Below are positions 11,556 to 24,388 of a DNA stretch of 64,000 nucleotides, piece after piece. The stretch lies in assembly GCA_018398765.1 (NCBI GenBank), contig JAHBMJ010004449.1, forward strand, positions 1 to 64,000. Direction: 5' to 3'. This DNA is from Chromera velia. Lineage: Eukaryota > Sar > Chromeraceae. Each line of letters opens with the position of its first letter. The first letter of the stretch is position 1. Both the position numbers and the translations under genes were made by a program. A model generated the notes under the pieces. The model was not told the origin of the DNA. It searched no databases and saw only the letters and a list, made by a program, of their open reading frames with translations.

Positions 11556-14500
11556 CTACAGCCGAATTCTCCTCTCCCGGAGAAGCGGCTGGATTCTGCG
11601 TAGAACCTCTCCCCTCTCTTCCTGTGCCAACTGGTCTACCATCTGCCGCACCCTCTGAGCGTGTCGCCGTCTCTGAAGACGTTCCCACTGCTCTCGACGA
11701 ATCCACAACCCCTCCCCCTCAGGACACGCATGCACATGCTCATGCCCCCCCCGTTGCTGGCAGTAGGCACAGAACCTACAGCCACACTGCGCACACTGCA
11801 GAGCTGCACATGCATCGAAATCAACAAACGCAGCGCGGCAATCGGGACACTTGAGGGTCAACGCTTCCTCGATTTCCCTCATGTGCCTGTCGATGGCAGG
11901 CTCTCTCTGCGCTCGCTGAATGCGCTCCTGGATCTCAGGCTCCATCTCTTGGCGCACCCTCATTTCGGTCGCTTGGGTACGGGCATCTTCCCACTGTGCG
12001 TGCACAGCAGGGCGGAGATGAAAGGAGACGTCGGCAGGGGGGAAATGAGCAGAAGTGCAGCCTGCATGTTGACATGCAACCCTACACCCATTCTGCAAAA
12101 AACGTGCACGCACATCCGTGTCCTCGTGATCAATACGGGTGGAGGACTCGATGAATCTATTCAGACAGTGACAACAGATGAAGTGCCGACCAGGGTCGGT
12201 GCACGAGACACCGCGCTGACGCAGGAATGTCTCGAAACACGTCACACACCGGGCCGTCTCTCCTTCTTCTCTCACAAATACACGGTCTTGCAATGCTTCT
12301 GCTACTGTGGGGCGAGCCGAGGGATCGGTGGACCGCATGCGTCTGGCCAGTCTGTTGAGGGCCGCGGCTCTCTCAGGCTCACTGGACAGCGTGCCCCCCC
12401 CTAGAAGCTCACACAGAATGGTTCCTGCTGAGTAGATGTCACTCGCAGGGGTTAGGGGACTATCCTGGAGGATCTCTGGGGCCACATACCTGCCCGTGAT
12501 ATGCACCACAGTAGTCTGATTTGTTCTCTGTCTCTGCCTCGGCGGTTCTTGTCCTGCATCGTGTTCTGCTTGCATGGGGGGGTCGGAATCTTTCACACCG
12601 TCAAAGTCTCCCAAGACTGCGCGGCTCCTCTCGGTGAGGAAAATATTCTGCGGCTTTACGTCGCAGTGCACCTTACCCTTTTGATGCAAAAAGGAAAGGG
12701 CGGACAAAAGGTCTTCGGCTATCCGAAGACTCACCTCAGGATCCCTCCCTCCCTCCCGAGGGCGCTCGGCCATCCAACTCCCTAAATCCCCTCCTAGATA
12801 TTGGGGCATCTGCACGAAACCCTGTGTGCCCTCCTGCCACACCGCATGGACAGGCACAATGTGGGGGTGTCGGAGTTCGTGCACCATCTCCACCTGACGG
12901 TAGAAATGCCTTGCTGCTGCTTCTGCTGCGATTTCGTATCTCTTCAAGATCCACAAGGTCCCCTCTCTGTCTGCAATCTCTGAAACGAGAGCTTGACTGC
13001 CTGACTGAGGTCCCGGTTCAGAGATGACTCTTTGGTCAGAAAAGTCAAGATCTGACGGGCGCGCTTGGAGAAGGATACCGGTCTGCAGAAGGGGCTGGGC
13101 TATGTCCTGCACATCCAGACGGACGAGACGGAGAAAGTCCCCCCCCTCCCACAGCAACTCAGGAAACAAACGACGGGCCTGGGACAGCAACGCCACCCGC
13201 TCTTCTCTAATTCTCTCTGGAAATTCATTCTCACGCGCTGCCTCTCTAATTTCCTCCAATTCCCTTTCTAATCGTGCAACTTCAGCACGTTGTCGCTCTG
13301 AGGGTGAGTCCTCTATTGCATTTTGAAGTTCTCTCTCCTTTCTCTTGATCTGTCTCTGTTCTCTTTTCTGATCCCCCAATAACTGTCTGAACCTACCCAA
13401 CCGATCAGACTCCCCTCTCAGAGGAAAGTAAGGAACAGCAGAAACACCCGCCAGGAGCTCTTCACTAGCAACCAACAGAGCACGGACTGCTGCATTCAAC
13501 TGCCCTTCTAAAGCAGCAACAGACCGCAAACGACAACGCACTACCCACGAAAGGTGAAGAACGCGCTTGACCACATCCTTTCCCGTGCCCCCTTCGGAAT
13601 CCGCCCCCCCTTCCCAATAAGGATAGGGGTCATCTCGGTTTCGCATCTGACGACGGAGCTCTCCCTCCTCCCTCTCTACCCTCTCAAGTTCAGTACACGC
13701 ACCTGAGAGACCATACAGATCATCCTGCATAGTCTCCTGCGCTCTTTGCATCGCCTCTTCCGATGCAACCTTCACTCCTCTCACCGTCTCTGCGCGGTGA
13801 TTTTGCCACGCTTCTGCTAGAGAGAGCGCTTCTGCGATCACCTCCGTGATGGGCTGATCTAAATTACCATCATGACCCTCATTCTCATTCTCACCCCCCC
13901 TTGGAATATCCCCCAACTCCCTCATGGCCTCGATGGATGCTTCAAGGCGATCAAGGAGACTCTGAAAATCCCCCAAACCACACGACACTGCAACGTCGGT
14001 TGCAGCTTCCCTCCCCCTCTGGGTGTCAAAACTCTCCAACGCCACCTGCCCCTCTTGCAATGCAGTCTCTACCGCTACGAGGGTCTCCTCTCTCAACCTA
14101 TTTCTCTCCCCCACCTCCTCATCCGACACTGGAGAAACGCCCTCCCCTCCCTCCTCCTGTCTCTCGGCAGAGCCCCAGTCACGGTTGGCTGCCGTGACTT
14201 TTTCTGCCAGGGCTGCCTGATGATCCTGAAAGGCATTGGCCAGACTCTGTGCTCCAGAGAGGACTGAGAGGGTGGCACGGGTGCGTTCAAAAAAACCGAA
14301 CACATCACCCGCAAGTATCGGAAGGGGGGCGGAGCTGGAGCTGGAGCTCGCAGCTGCAGCAGAGCTAGAGCTGGAGCTTGAGGCAGCCTCTGACGGAGGG
14401 GCAGCAATTGCAGCTGCAGTGCGGAGGAGCTGAAGGAGGTCGGTCCAGTGATGTACAGGAAGACCCGACAGCCCTTCATCCTCTTGTCCCCCCTCATTCC

Positions 14501-15303
14501 TCTCCCCCTGTCCCCGTGCTTCCCTTCGAATCCGAAGGAGACGGGAGCGAAGACACGCAGCAATCTCTCCTAGCGACATGGACTGAAGCTCCTCACGTGC
14601 GTCTTCCCGTCTCTGTACGGCTTGGCGTCTCTCCATAGCGACCCGTTGCTGTTCGGGGTCGGCAAGCACGAAATTCATGTTGCGGTCACTCATATCAGCA
14701 ACCTGCATTGCGTTTCTCCCAGCCTGCAAAGCGAAAGCGAAAGGGAAAAAGAAATCCAGTCAGGAGTTGAAGAACAACTGGAGATGATGAGCAATCGGCA
14801 GTCACCCCACAAGCTTAGAAAAGAGACGAAGATAAATTCAGACAAAACTGCACATTACCTGTGTGCTTCCAGCTTTTTTGCATCCTGTAGGATGGCACCC
14901 GACATTTTGACCTCTCTACCCCCAGTGGGCAATTTGTGTTTTTATTGATTTTGCGTTTCACAACAAGAAAAGGACAGGAACAAAGACAGGCAGACGGAAC
15001 ACCAAACAGACACGGAAGGATCGACAGATCTTGTGCGCGCGCGAGAGCGAGAGAGAGAGAGAGAGCGCGCGCGCGCGAGAGAGAGAGAGAGAGGGCTCAC
15101 CTCTGTGCGCGCTGTGGGGTCTGCCCCCGCTGCGAGGAGTGCATCGATCACCGCCTGGGACCCTCTGGAGGCCGCGTTGTGCAGGGGAGTCCAGCGTTGC
15201 TGCAGGAAGGGAGGGAGGGAGGGAGACGTGTGCAGAGCGAGAGACAGAAAGACAGGAGAACACACTTGAACAAGCAGCATTCCTTTCCATCTTGCAGAAG
15301 TCA

Positions 15304-15344
<41 letters not shown>

Positions 15345-17156
15345 CACACGCGGAGAGCAGAGAAGGGAAGAGCGAGAAAGAGAAAAGTGGTAAGTCCTCA
15401 CTTTAGGTAGAAGATGGGGACTCAAATTCACCTCCTGACGTAAAACTTCGTCGCCTGGAGTTTCATTTTTGAGAAGCAAGCATATCGAACGAGCCTGGTG
15501 CATGCGGACCACACCACTCCCATACGAACGAGGACAAGCACGGATCAACGAAACCCACTGAGCAAAAGCAAAAGCACGGACTCACCAAATAGTGCCGGGA
15601 GTGGACGGAGGCGCCTTGGCGTATCAGCTCCATCACCCTGAGGTCGTCATCAGTCCCGGCAGCCTCAAAGAGCTCTCTGTCCAGAGCCTGCAAGAAAGAA
15701 AGAAGGACAAGCGAAGGAACGCAGAAAAATAACTTTGATGGTTTCAGCTGTAGGCACACATGGACGGACATCTCTTCGAGATCGGAAGAGGTCTCAGGCA
15801 ACCCAGATCCGAGAAAGTATAACAGGCCCTCAAGTTTCCGTTTGATGCCTGTCGAGCAGAGAGAATTCTGACCATGAAGACGCATGGCTTCGTTCTTCAC
15901 TTCATCCACAGCAATCCAGAAGAAGGGCCTCTCTCTGCTTGGAGATTCTCTGATTCGTCTTGAAAACAATTGCACAAAAGTTTTGTCTCCATAGAAATGA
16001 ACAAAACTAGAGACATAAAACAGAACCACACACCGAAATGAAATCCCCGCCCTCTGCAGGAATGCTTCTTCACCAAAGAAGTTTCGAAGCAAAAGAAGAG
16101 GATGCCACAAAAGGGACAAAAAAAGAGTAAATCGCTAACCTCAATCTGAGGATCTCTGCGCCTCAGAGCCTCTCTCTCTCTATCCGCCTCCCTCTGCATC
16201 TGCCTGTTTCTCAATGCCGCCCGTTGTCTGTCTCTTTCCATCCCATCCCTCTCCCTTTCCGCCATTCTCTCCCTCTGCCTCTCTCTTTCCGTATTGGCTT
16301 CCACTCTTTCGGCCCCCGGGACCCGGTCCTTTCCCTGTGCTTGGCCGGGATCCTGCAGCCTGTTCCTAGGGCCGGCTTCCTCACCCTCATCCGAAGAGTT
16401 TGCGGCATCGGCGTTAGCGGCATTGCACAGCGTTCTGTGGAAGGGCCAATCGTTCCTCTGACACGCACGGCCGCAGTAGTACACTGCACGGCACACTGCA
16501 CATCGGTGTCTGCCCTCCCTCTGGCAATTCGGGGCATGGCAACGCCGAAATTGGGCTCTACGTTCTCGGAAGCGCTCGCGTGCGTCACGGAATCCCCCGA
16601 CCGGCGGGACATCCCGTCTCAGAACATCTGCTCTTCTCAACGCATCTGCCCGTGCTCTCTGCAACCTCTGATGGTCTGCGTTTCCTGTCACACGACGAGC
16701 AGCTTCGATGAATGGCTGATTCGGGGATTGGTCTTGGTCCTGCACGGCAGCAGCAGGGTGGAGACCTCCAAAGGCGACGTGGGGGTGGGCGAATGGCGGA
16801 AGAGGAAGCACGGGGCGCTGTTCCTGTGGGGCTACAGGTGGGGGGGGAACACGAAGGCCGGCGACGGGCCTGGGAGGGGGAGCAACTCTTCTCCTGGGCA
16901 CTACGTGGAACCTGGGAGACCTGTCTAACCCATTCACCTCATCGACAACTCTGTCGTCAGGGAAGTTTAACGGGTCTTCTTCATCTGGTTCTGCTGGGTC
17001 TCCGTCCCCCTGGTCTCTGGGCCTGCGTGGCTCTCCATCATCCTGATCACCACGTTCTGCTTCGCGTTCTCTGGCAGGAAGCGGAAGAGGCTCGGGAAAG
17101 TCGTCGTCTGGAGCTGCGTCACTTTCCTCCACGAAAACACCCAGCCAACGTCTCAT
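11556..17156 (-). CDS. MYND - ankyrin - protein kinase - RING/IBR-like fusion protein, four exons
   Basis: Exons 17156-16140, 15687-15586, 15199-15101 and 14723-11556 all join in phase 0 at GT-AG borders and give 1461 residues. Domains in order: Pro/Arg-rich N-terminus; MYND zinc finger at 206-244 (eight metal ligands, with YYC and WPFH motifs); Arg/Glu coiled coil (285-335); ankyrin repeats across exons 2-4 (340-430; TPLHNAASRG, LLAAGADPTA); Ser/Ala-rich linker; long coiled coils; kinase domain about 965-1222 with ILKRY lysine, catalytic HCDVKPQN, DFD in place of DFG, and APE; then CVTC...CCHC and CPDC...CAYC zinc modules (1232-1406), whose FDACAALQC resembles the catalytic RING2 of RBR ligases. 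Expected role: a cytosolic or nuclear regulatory kinase that may also transfer ubiquitin. The start is the first ATG after an in-frame stop; further 5' exons are possible. Splice agreement is strong. Activity is inferred. Confidence 0.82.
15306..15340. repeat. CA microsatellite in intron 2 of the kinase/RING gene
   Basis: An uninterrupted (CA)n tract inside intron 2 (15585-15200). Intron 3 (15100-14724) carries a GA/GC purine tract at 15047-15093. Confidence 0.9.
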
Positions 17157-19809
17157 CGTGCGAACTCAAGAAAGAAAGAAAGAAAGAAAGACAACATGCA
17201 CAACCTGACATCAAGCAGGTCGCCACACACACATACAGCCAGTACGCGAAAAAATACGGTGGACACCGGGACATCTTCTGCAGTTAATTCGATTCCCAGT
17301 GCCGATGGTGCCGGCGCGGTGATTTCTGTTGAATGGTGGGCCCAGGCACACGAGGGAGGTGGCCGAAGCGGCGGGCCCGCGAAAATTAAGACTGGGCCCT
17401 TCTGCATGAAACATTCTGAAAATTTCTGAAACAACAGTCATGCAGGGTGCAATAGGGTGCACTTCGATCTGTTCAGAGCGTCTCTTGAATGTCTGTTGAT
17501 GCTCAGAGTCCGTACTACTCCGTAGGAAGGCGCTTAACACACACTTGTAATCATGTATATATACGTGGCTCATAAGGGTTGATGATCGCTTTTCTGCTCC
17601 CATATACGCTCATATGTCGGCGGAAAACGTTTTTGGATTTGTGTGGGTTGGGAGACGGTTCAAGAGAGAAAACGTATGGTCGGACTGTAACCATCGGTCT
17701 GATGCAAGCCTCCCAAGCTGTTACGGGCTAAGTTTTCCCCCTCCTGCCCCAGCATCTCTCAGGGTGTTTTTGCTTGGCAGCCTCCCGTTTTTCTTAAGCT
17801 TAGCTGACACCAAGCAAAAATGGGCAAAGACTCGGAGGAGCATATCCAAAAAGTTGTAGTGGTTCGTCTAGCGGTTGTGCCCTCTTTGAGTGCATGGAAG
17901 GAGTGACGAAGCAGATAGTGAGGTTGAGGAGCGAAACGGGAATGGGAGAAAAGGGCAAAACACCAGAGAGAAAAAGCAGTACTGAGGAAGGCGCACGCGA
18001 CTCACCTCTGGACCTGATGATACGCGTCGTCTCTCTCAGCTAGGAGACACCGTGGCGAGTTGATGTGTGACTTTGTTTCAGATCCATTCTGCAATTCCTC
18101 GTCAAAGGCTTTCCGTGTCCCCTATCGCAAAGCATCAATGTGCTCAACACGGCCTCGGGACGGCACCAATTTTCTCAGGATACGACCGGAGCACAGTGAC
18201 CGCCTTCTTGGACCTTCATACACCCGTCTACAGGTAGGTGCCCCGATACCTTCCCATCTCCTCTGCTTCCATCCATTTACTTCGGTCTCCCGCGCCCCAG
18301 TTTTCTTCTGTCTCTTGCACCCCTGCCTGCCCGTTCTTTCCCTTCACCCAGCTCATCTTTAACACTCTCACGAGGATAACAAGCCTTAGGGCTCCAAGTA
18401 CGTCCAAGTGACCATGCAGTCATTCACATATGAGGAAAGAGAAGAAAAGACTATCAGAGGAAGACAGACACTCAGTGGTTGCAAGGCATTATACAAAAAA
18501 CGGGCTTGCATGGGATCAGTCAGCTTACTTGCGTAGGCCCGAAGAATCTGCTGCAACTTTGATATTCATGCCATTTTTTCTCATTCCAATCTGTCTCGTG
18601 CTCTTTCCTCCCTCAGACTCTTACTCCTGTTTCCGCTCACTTGTTCACTTGCTCAGTCTGACCGTTGCATTTCCTTTGGCGCTTTACTGCAGAAGCAAAC
18701 CTGTTCTGCTTCCATCCGAGACGTGTAGAAGCCGTTGGAGAGGACAGAGAAGAACGCGACAAATCAGTGGACGTGGAGATCATATGGAAGGCCGTGTCGG
18801 AGGAGGAAGGTCAGTCAGTCAAATCATGTACATCGTGAGGGGATAAAAGTGAGTGACCTTCGAGAAAGAGCTTTGGTGTAGAATCTGGTGAGTTTGTGAG
18901 ACAATTGTTTGGACGCTGCAGAATCTGGTGAATTTGGGAGACATTTGTTCGGATGCTGCTCCATCGTATGCAGCGGTATGCTCATGATCCATTGGATTGC
19001 GTTTTCTCTTCTCAGGGTGGTCAGTACACTCATGCATACGTACCTACACATATTCAGCCAGACGATCACCAGTCTGTTCCTTCCGTTGCTTCTCACAGAC
19101 TGGCAAAAAGGCATTCATACATACAGACACATATTGTCAAACAATCACACATTCAATCAAACGGATGGTTTCTTCTCCTCCTTCTCTTCATGAGAACAAC
19201 AGGCAAAAAAAAAGAAAGCAACAAAGATAAAAGCATGACTGTCACACTGTAACACATTCAGACAGGCAGTTAGTCAGACACTGTCAGCAAAGCAGGCAGG
19301 CAAACAGACAGGAAGGGAGGGAAAGGAGTCAGACACAGGTCTAGACAGACAAAAAGCGTTAAACTCTAGGTTAAACTTTTTCTCATCCTCTTTTCCTTCT
19401 GTTGACTCTAGTTGACTCATCTTATAAATGACAAGACACCAACACATCTTTGACTGTATGGTGCCCGCTAACCGTGCGATCAGATGGGTGGACTGTATGC
19501 AGCAAACAGAGATGGAGACTCTGAGCGGGAGAAGAAAGAGAGAAAGCCAAGAAGAGAATCGGAAGCATGCACTCACAAACACAATTCAAAAGATTGAAGA
19601 AACACGCTCACAGAGGAACGATAGCCGGACACGGGGACAGTAGACCGGAGCACCCCGTCCCAGTCCAGAAAGTCCCCCCACCCGTATCCACTCTCTTCCT
19701 AACTCCCTTCTCCCCTTCCACCGGCTCCTCTTTCCCACCGACCGAGAAGCTCCCTCGGACTCCGGAGGACACCGTAACTCAGCAGCCACAGCCTCACATG
19801 ATTGATTGA
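17157..19809. other. Intergenic region upstream of the kinase/RING gene
   Basis: It holds a short TTTC run next to the kinase gene start, no long open frame, and one exon-like segment at 18083-18233 that I could not link to neighbours. Nothing else is supported. Confidence 0.5.
18083..18233 (+). other. Isolated exon-like segment
   Basis: A 151-nt open segment (atc cat tct ... gtc tac ag) is bounded by a good acceptor (TTTGTTTCAG) and a good donor (ACAG|GTAGGT). The reading includes APIFSGYDRSTVTAFLD. The opposite strand of 18006-18110 is also open and ends at CCAGAG|GTGAGT, so the strand is not settled. No flanking exons were found on either strand. Confidence 0.2.
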
Positions 19810-21147
19810 GTCGGCTGTTGCAGCACCGGGCCCAAACGAGGGTGGCGCACAGACCTGGTCCGGCAGCGGGAACAAGAAGCGGGGGGCAGAAACACAGGAT
19901 CGAAACAGCGGGCAGCAGAATTTGCCCCACACAAAGCATACGCAGCCTGTTCCAAATCCCTGCAACACGAATGGAAGTTTGTGGTGTGGGTAATACCAGG
20001 GGTGGGGGGACAGATGGGGCAGCTGGAAGGCATGATCAGAGACCGTCTCATCCCCGCCCTGATGAAAGGACGACGGAACGGAAGGCCCCCCACCCAGCAC
20101 AACATGTGGCTGAGAGACGTTGCCGCCCTCCTGGTCCGACTGCTAGGCTTAGGCATCCCCAAACCCACCGAAATAGCGGACAGGGGCTACAAGACCTCAG
20201 CTGCAGCCAGTGAGGCGATCACAGAGGCCATCCTTTGTGGAGAGGAGATAGACGCAGACGAGCATGTGAAGAGGGGGCAGAAGGCAAGGGCAGCCTACAA
20301 AGAAGCAGTAGAGAAAGAGTGGGAGAGGTTAGGCAGCCAGTCAGGGCAGGCAGCTAGTGAGGACCAGTGTGAAGAAGTCAGGCAGTCAAAAAAAAAGAGG
20401 TAGTCAGGATGGATGACGGCCACCCCCTTGAAGGAACATGGAATGAATCTCAGCCCAGACGAATTCTGGGATGCGATAATAATCTGATATCAGGGGAGGG
20501 TAGGGGGGGAAAAGAGCAGATGTGAGGGATGTGGGGGAAGCTGGAGTCTGCAACACGCCCTTAACTGCCCAGTAGGGGGACTGCCCACGCTGCGACATGA
20601 CGAAGTCAACCGCACATGGGCGAGTCTAGCAGCGGAAGCATACCCCGTGGGAGCGGTTCACCTAAAAGAGCCGATCATTAGGGAGGAACGGGAGGTGCAG
20701 GGATGTCCGGCACTAAGGGGGGACTTCCAAGTCCGGGGGGCCTATGCTCTACAGAGGCTAGCAATTTTCGATACCAGGGTGATAAACCCACACGCCGCTT
20801 CGAGGGAGAAGGTGACCTGAACTCAAGCCCTCAAAGCAGCAGCAGAAGAAAAAAAGAGGAAACATGGGCAGGCAAGCGCGGACAGAGGGTGCAACTTCAC
20901 CCCACTCGTGAGTGCGGTCGACGGGACGATGGAGGGGGGGGCTAAGATGTTCTTCAAGAGGGTGGCAGAGCGATTGAGTGAGAAATGGGGGCAACACGTG
21001 AGCAAGACGTACGGCCGGATCCGAGCCCGACTGCAGATTACCCACCTGAAAGCGGCAAGCGCGTGCATTTGGGAGACCAGAAGAGTGCAGGGGGAAGGCT
21101 GGGAGGAAGGAGGAGTAGGCAGTGTGCTGGTCATAACTGAGAGATAA
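19810..21147 (+). pseudogene. 5'-truncated non-LTR retrotransposon reverse transcriptase, C-terminal part
   Basis: One frame runs through the whole segment, broken only by stops at 20401, 20485 and 20818. In order it shows the region after the RT core (AYAACSKSLQHEW; VIPGVGGQMGQLE), a block RDVAALLVRLLGLGIPKPTE like the LPVR-GGLGIP-P signature of protist and invertebrate LINE-like Pol proteins, the WMTATPLKEHG block, a Cys/His cluster (CEGCGG...LQHALNCPVGG), the FDTRVINPHAAS block and a basic C-terminus. The catalytic RT core and any endonuclease are absent. Loss of the 5' end with retention of the 3' end is usual for target-primed insertions. It is a dead copy. The assignment to a LINE-like family is from memory of these motifs and no clade is claimed. 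Confidence 0.65.
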
Positions 21148-24100
21148 GAAGTACTTAGCAAATGCCGAAGAAGGCATTCGGACGGAGGAGCGTCAAGTAT
21201 GAGGTCGCATGAAAGAGAGAGCTAGCAGCGAGAGCAGTAACCAGGACAGAAGGAAGAGACGAAAGACGCATTGGCCAGATGCTAGGTTCAAACTTTAAGT
21301 CAATGCCGCCCCTTTAGGAAGGGGGGTTGACGATTCCGCACACCAGACACCATGAAAACCCCAGGAACTAAACTTAAATGCACTTTCCCCAGTGCATGCA
21401 TGTTTGTCGGCAGTTGCAATGGTTTTAAAGTGCAAGGCAAGAAATGCATGTGTCGTGATGAGATGTGTCGTTATATGTATGCGTGCATGGTGTGGAGTAA
21501 TATATATCAATATATATAATGCAAGGCGGGTCGACGTCAGATAACTGCTATTTAGGTCTAGGGCTCCGGTCCCGAACACAATATAATTCGGTAATTATAA
21601 CGCTAGTTATAAGTTACTTATAACGCTATGATAGTCGTTATAAGCTTTAGGCTAAGCATGCATGGGCTGCATAGCTAAGCTTCAAGTCGTGGGCCCTACC
21701 GGAACACATCTAATCATGCGCAAATCATGTGGCAAATGAGGATATAATGTATAATGCCAGTGATGATGAGTCGCATCTTGGTAAAATTGTAGGTAAAATC
21801 TTTCTGATAAGTCTACTAACAGGTCCGAAGTTTTGCCTCATGCAGGTTTTTAGTTAATCAATCAACCAATCATTCTGGAATGATGCTGCGTACTGAGTGG
21901 AAGATGAAAGAAGCTGAAAGAAACATGGGCTGCATGGACAAAAGGGACAGTGAGACATACACCAAAGAGGCTTGGAAGAGCGAAAAAGAAGGAGCAATGG
22001 GAAGACGTTGTAGCAAGAAAGGACGTTGAAGAAGGACTACAAACCAGACTCACGCAAGCAAGCACGCACGCACAGAAGAAGAACCCTGGGAAAAACGGCA
22101 TGCAAACTTAGGTTCAGGTGCCCCTGCCTGAGTCCTTTGATTTAATTTAAATTCGCTTTCTGGAAACGCCCTCACAATCAAGGACAGAACGTTTCGTCCC
22201 AGAAGCTAAAAAGGCACGCACCCCGAACACACACCCTCACGCACACACGGAAAGAGGAAGGCAGACAGAGAGAAAGTGGCACAAAAAGGGAGACGACAAG
22301 GTTTGCTTTTCATGCACAAAGCAAAGCAAAACCCCAACCACAATTTTTATTAGCTCCCGCCGTGCAGAACAGAATCTCAACCAGTCAGCTCCACGCACTC
22401 AAAAGCAAAGTGGTCCACGCTGCCTGATTCTTTCTTTCTCCCCTATGCTCTCGGAGTTTCTGAAACAAACAGACGTACCTGCCGGCAATGGATCTAAAAG
22501 CAAAAAAAAATTCCGCCCTCTTTCCAGGGAAACTTAGAAGGTTCCCAACGATTCTCTGACTGTCAGATCTGCACTGTCTCATGGACAGGCTTGCTCTGCC
22601 GAATCAGCAGCACAACAAAAAGAGCAAAACATAAAGCAATGGCAGGTCCGCGGGCGTCTCCCCTCTCTTCTCTCCTTCATTAAAGAAGGGGAAAGATGCG
22701 CCGACCTTGTGTGGCGGCTGCTTTTCCATGCAGACATTTTTTTCACGCACACCAAAAAAAATCAGTTTCACTTTACAGATCGAAGAGCCGCTTCAGCCGA
22801 AGGGGACAGGCCCATTTTGAATCCCAACGCAAAATTCTGCCTTTCGGGACCGCTTTCCTATTCGAGGCTTTCTTTTCCGCATGTCAATCAAAGGACCGAC
22901 ATGACTTTCCTGTCTCTCAGAGAACTCGATTCACCAACGGAAAAAACATAATTCTGCCTTTCGGGGCACCCCTTGCCACCCCAATTTGCAGTTTACCTCT
23001 TTGAGGGACGAGACGATTGTAAAGAAAAGGAAGCGAAGTGAAAACAACTCCAGCAGAAAGAATAGAAGGCAGAAACTCTCTTTCACAGGACCGCAAAAAT
23101 ATACGATTTGTACAGGTCACACTCGTTCACACATAGCGAATCGAGCCATGACCATTGACGCACGCCATTTTCACCACAACAAACAACCACCCCCCCCTCT
23201 TGGCAATCTCACCGCAGTGACAACGTTGCCTGTCTGTACACACAGTGAAACGTAAACTGGGCCAAAAAAGTAATGTGAGCAGTCTCCAAAGCCTTTCGCC
23301 CACTTCTCTGCTCTTCATTTGTTTGATCATCTCTCTCCTCTTTGCTTGCTGTTCATGTCACGTTTGGGTTCTAGGGGGATGAAAACAAAGAGTTTCACTC
23401 TCGAACATTTCTTCCCTTCTGCTCTCCCCCTTCTTATCTTCGTGTGTCCCTTTTCCACGTTCGTTGGTTCTTTCTTTCTTTCTTTCTTCGTTTTCGATTC
23501 CCGTTTTCTCTCCGTTTCTTTCTTGAAATAAAGTTGGAAAAGTGAGAATTCACTGCGAAGAAAAGGCGGCCCACCAGACGCCAGATAGGTCGGCAAGAAG
23601 AACAAGCAGAAAAGAAAAAGACGGAACATAAAGAACAGCAGCATCTGTTACTTCGTTTTCGGTTGAAAAGGAAAGAAAAAAAAACAGACGCACAGTACAC
23701 AGGCAGAAATCAATAGGCTGACAGACAGACTGGAACCTAGAGAGAGAAAGGACACACACAATCACTCACTCACACAGAGACAGATAGACAAAGACACAAA
23801 GAGAGAGAAGGCACGCAACGCAAGCAAGGAGACGAGTGAGGTCCCATCCTTGAGAAACAAAACTCGAAGGAGGGAAGATGAAAAAGGACCAACAGGATTC
23901 GATGGAAAGCATGGTTCAGAAAGAGGCGGTAGTAAACTCGAGTTTCATTGGCTTTATATCGAAATCTCGAGTTTCCTCTCCTCCTCTGTACGTTTGCCTT
24001 TCTTACAGGAAATACACTGCGACAGATGACTGCCTCGTTTCTTTTCACCACCAACATGAAAAACAAGGTTGATTGCAATCAAACAAAAATCCCTCTGTCT

Positions 24101-24388
24101 GTCATTCAAACAACCGAAACACCCCCTTCCCTTGAGGGTCCTTTCACAGAGCAGACAGAAGAGACCGCAGTCTGAAGGAAAAGGCATCCGTGTAAAGGCC
24201 ACCCTTCAACACCCGAAACCACACAAAAGAGGCAAAGAAGGGAAGAACCCGACTACTTGAAAGGAGGGGAAAGGAGAAAAGGCGCTCGATGTCTCAAAAA
24301 AGACACGCGACAAAATTCTCGATCTATTTTTTCATATTCGTACAACATCTCCAAACACTCTCCCTCCCAAATTGCTTGATTTCTTCGT
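21148..24388. other. Intergenic region between LINE relic and bestrophin gene
   Basis: No gene supported. 21586-21650 has palindromic TTATAACG/CGTTATAA repeats. A short phrase (ATTCTGCCTTTCGGG) occurs twice, at about 22839 and 22951. 23470-23490 carries a TTTC run. The last 300 bases are the 3' flank of the bestrophin gene. Confidence 0.5.

Noticed and set aside
14093-14563. Alternative frames opposite the kinase/RING exon
   Set aside because: Shadows of a 1055-codon exon with recognisable domains.
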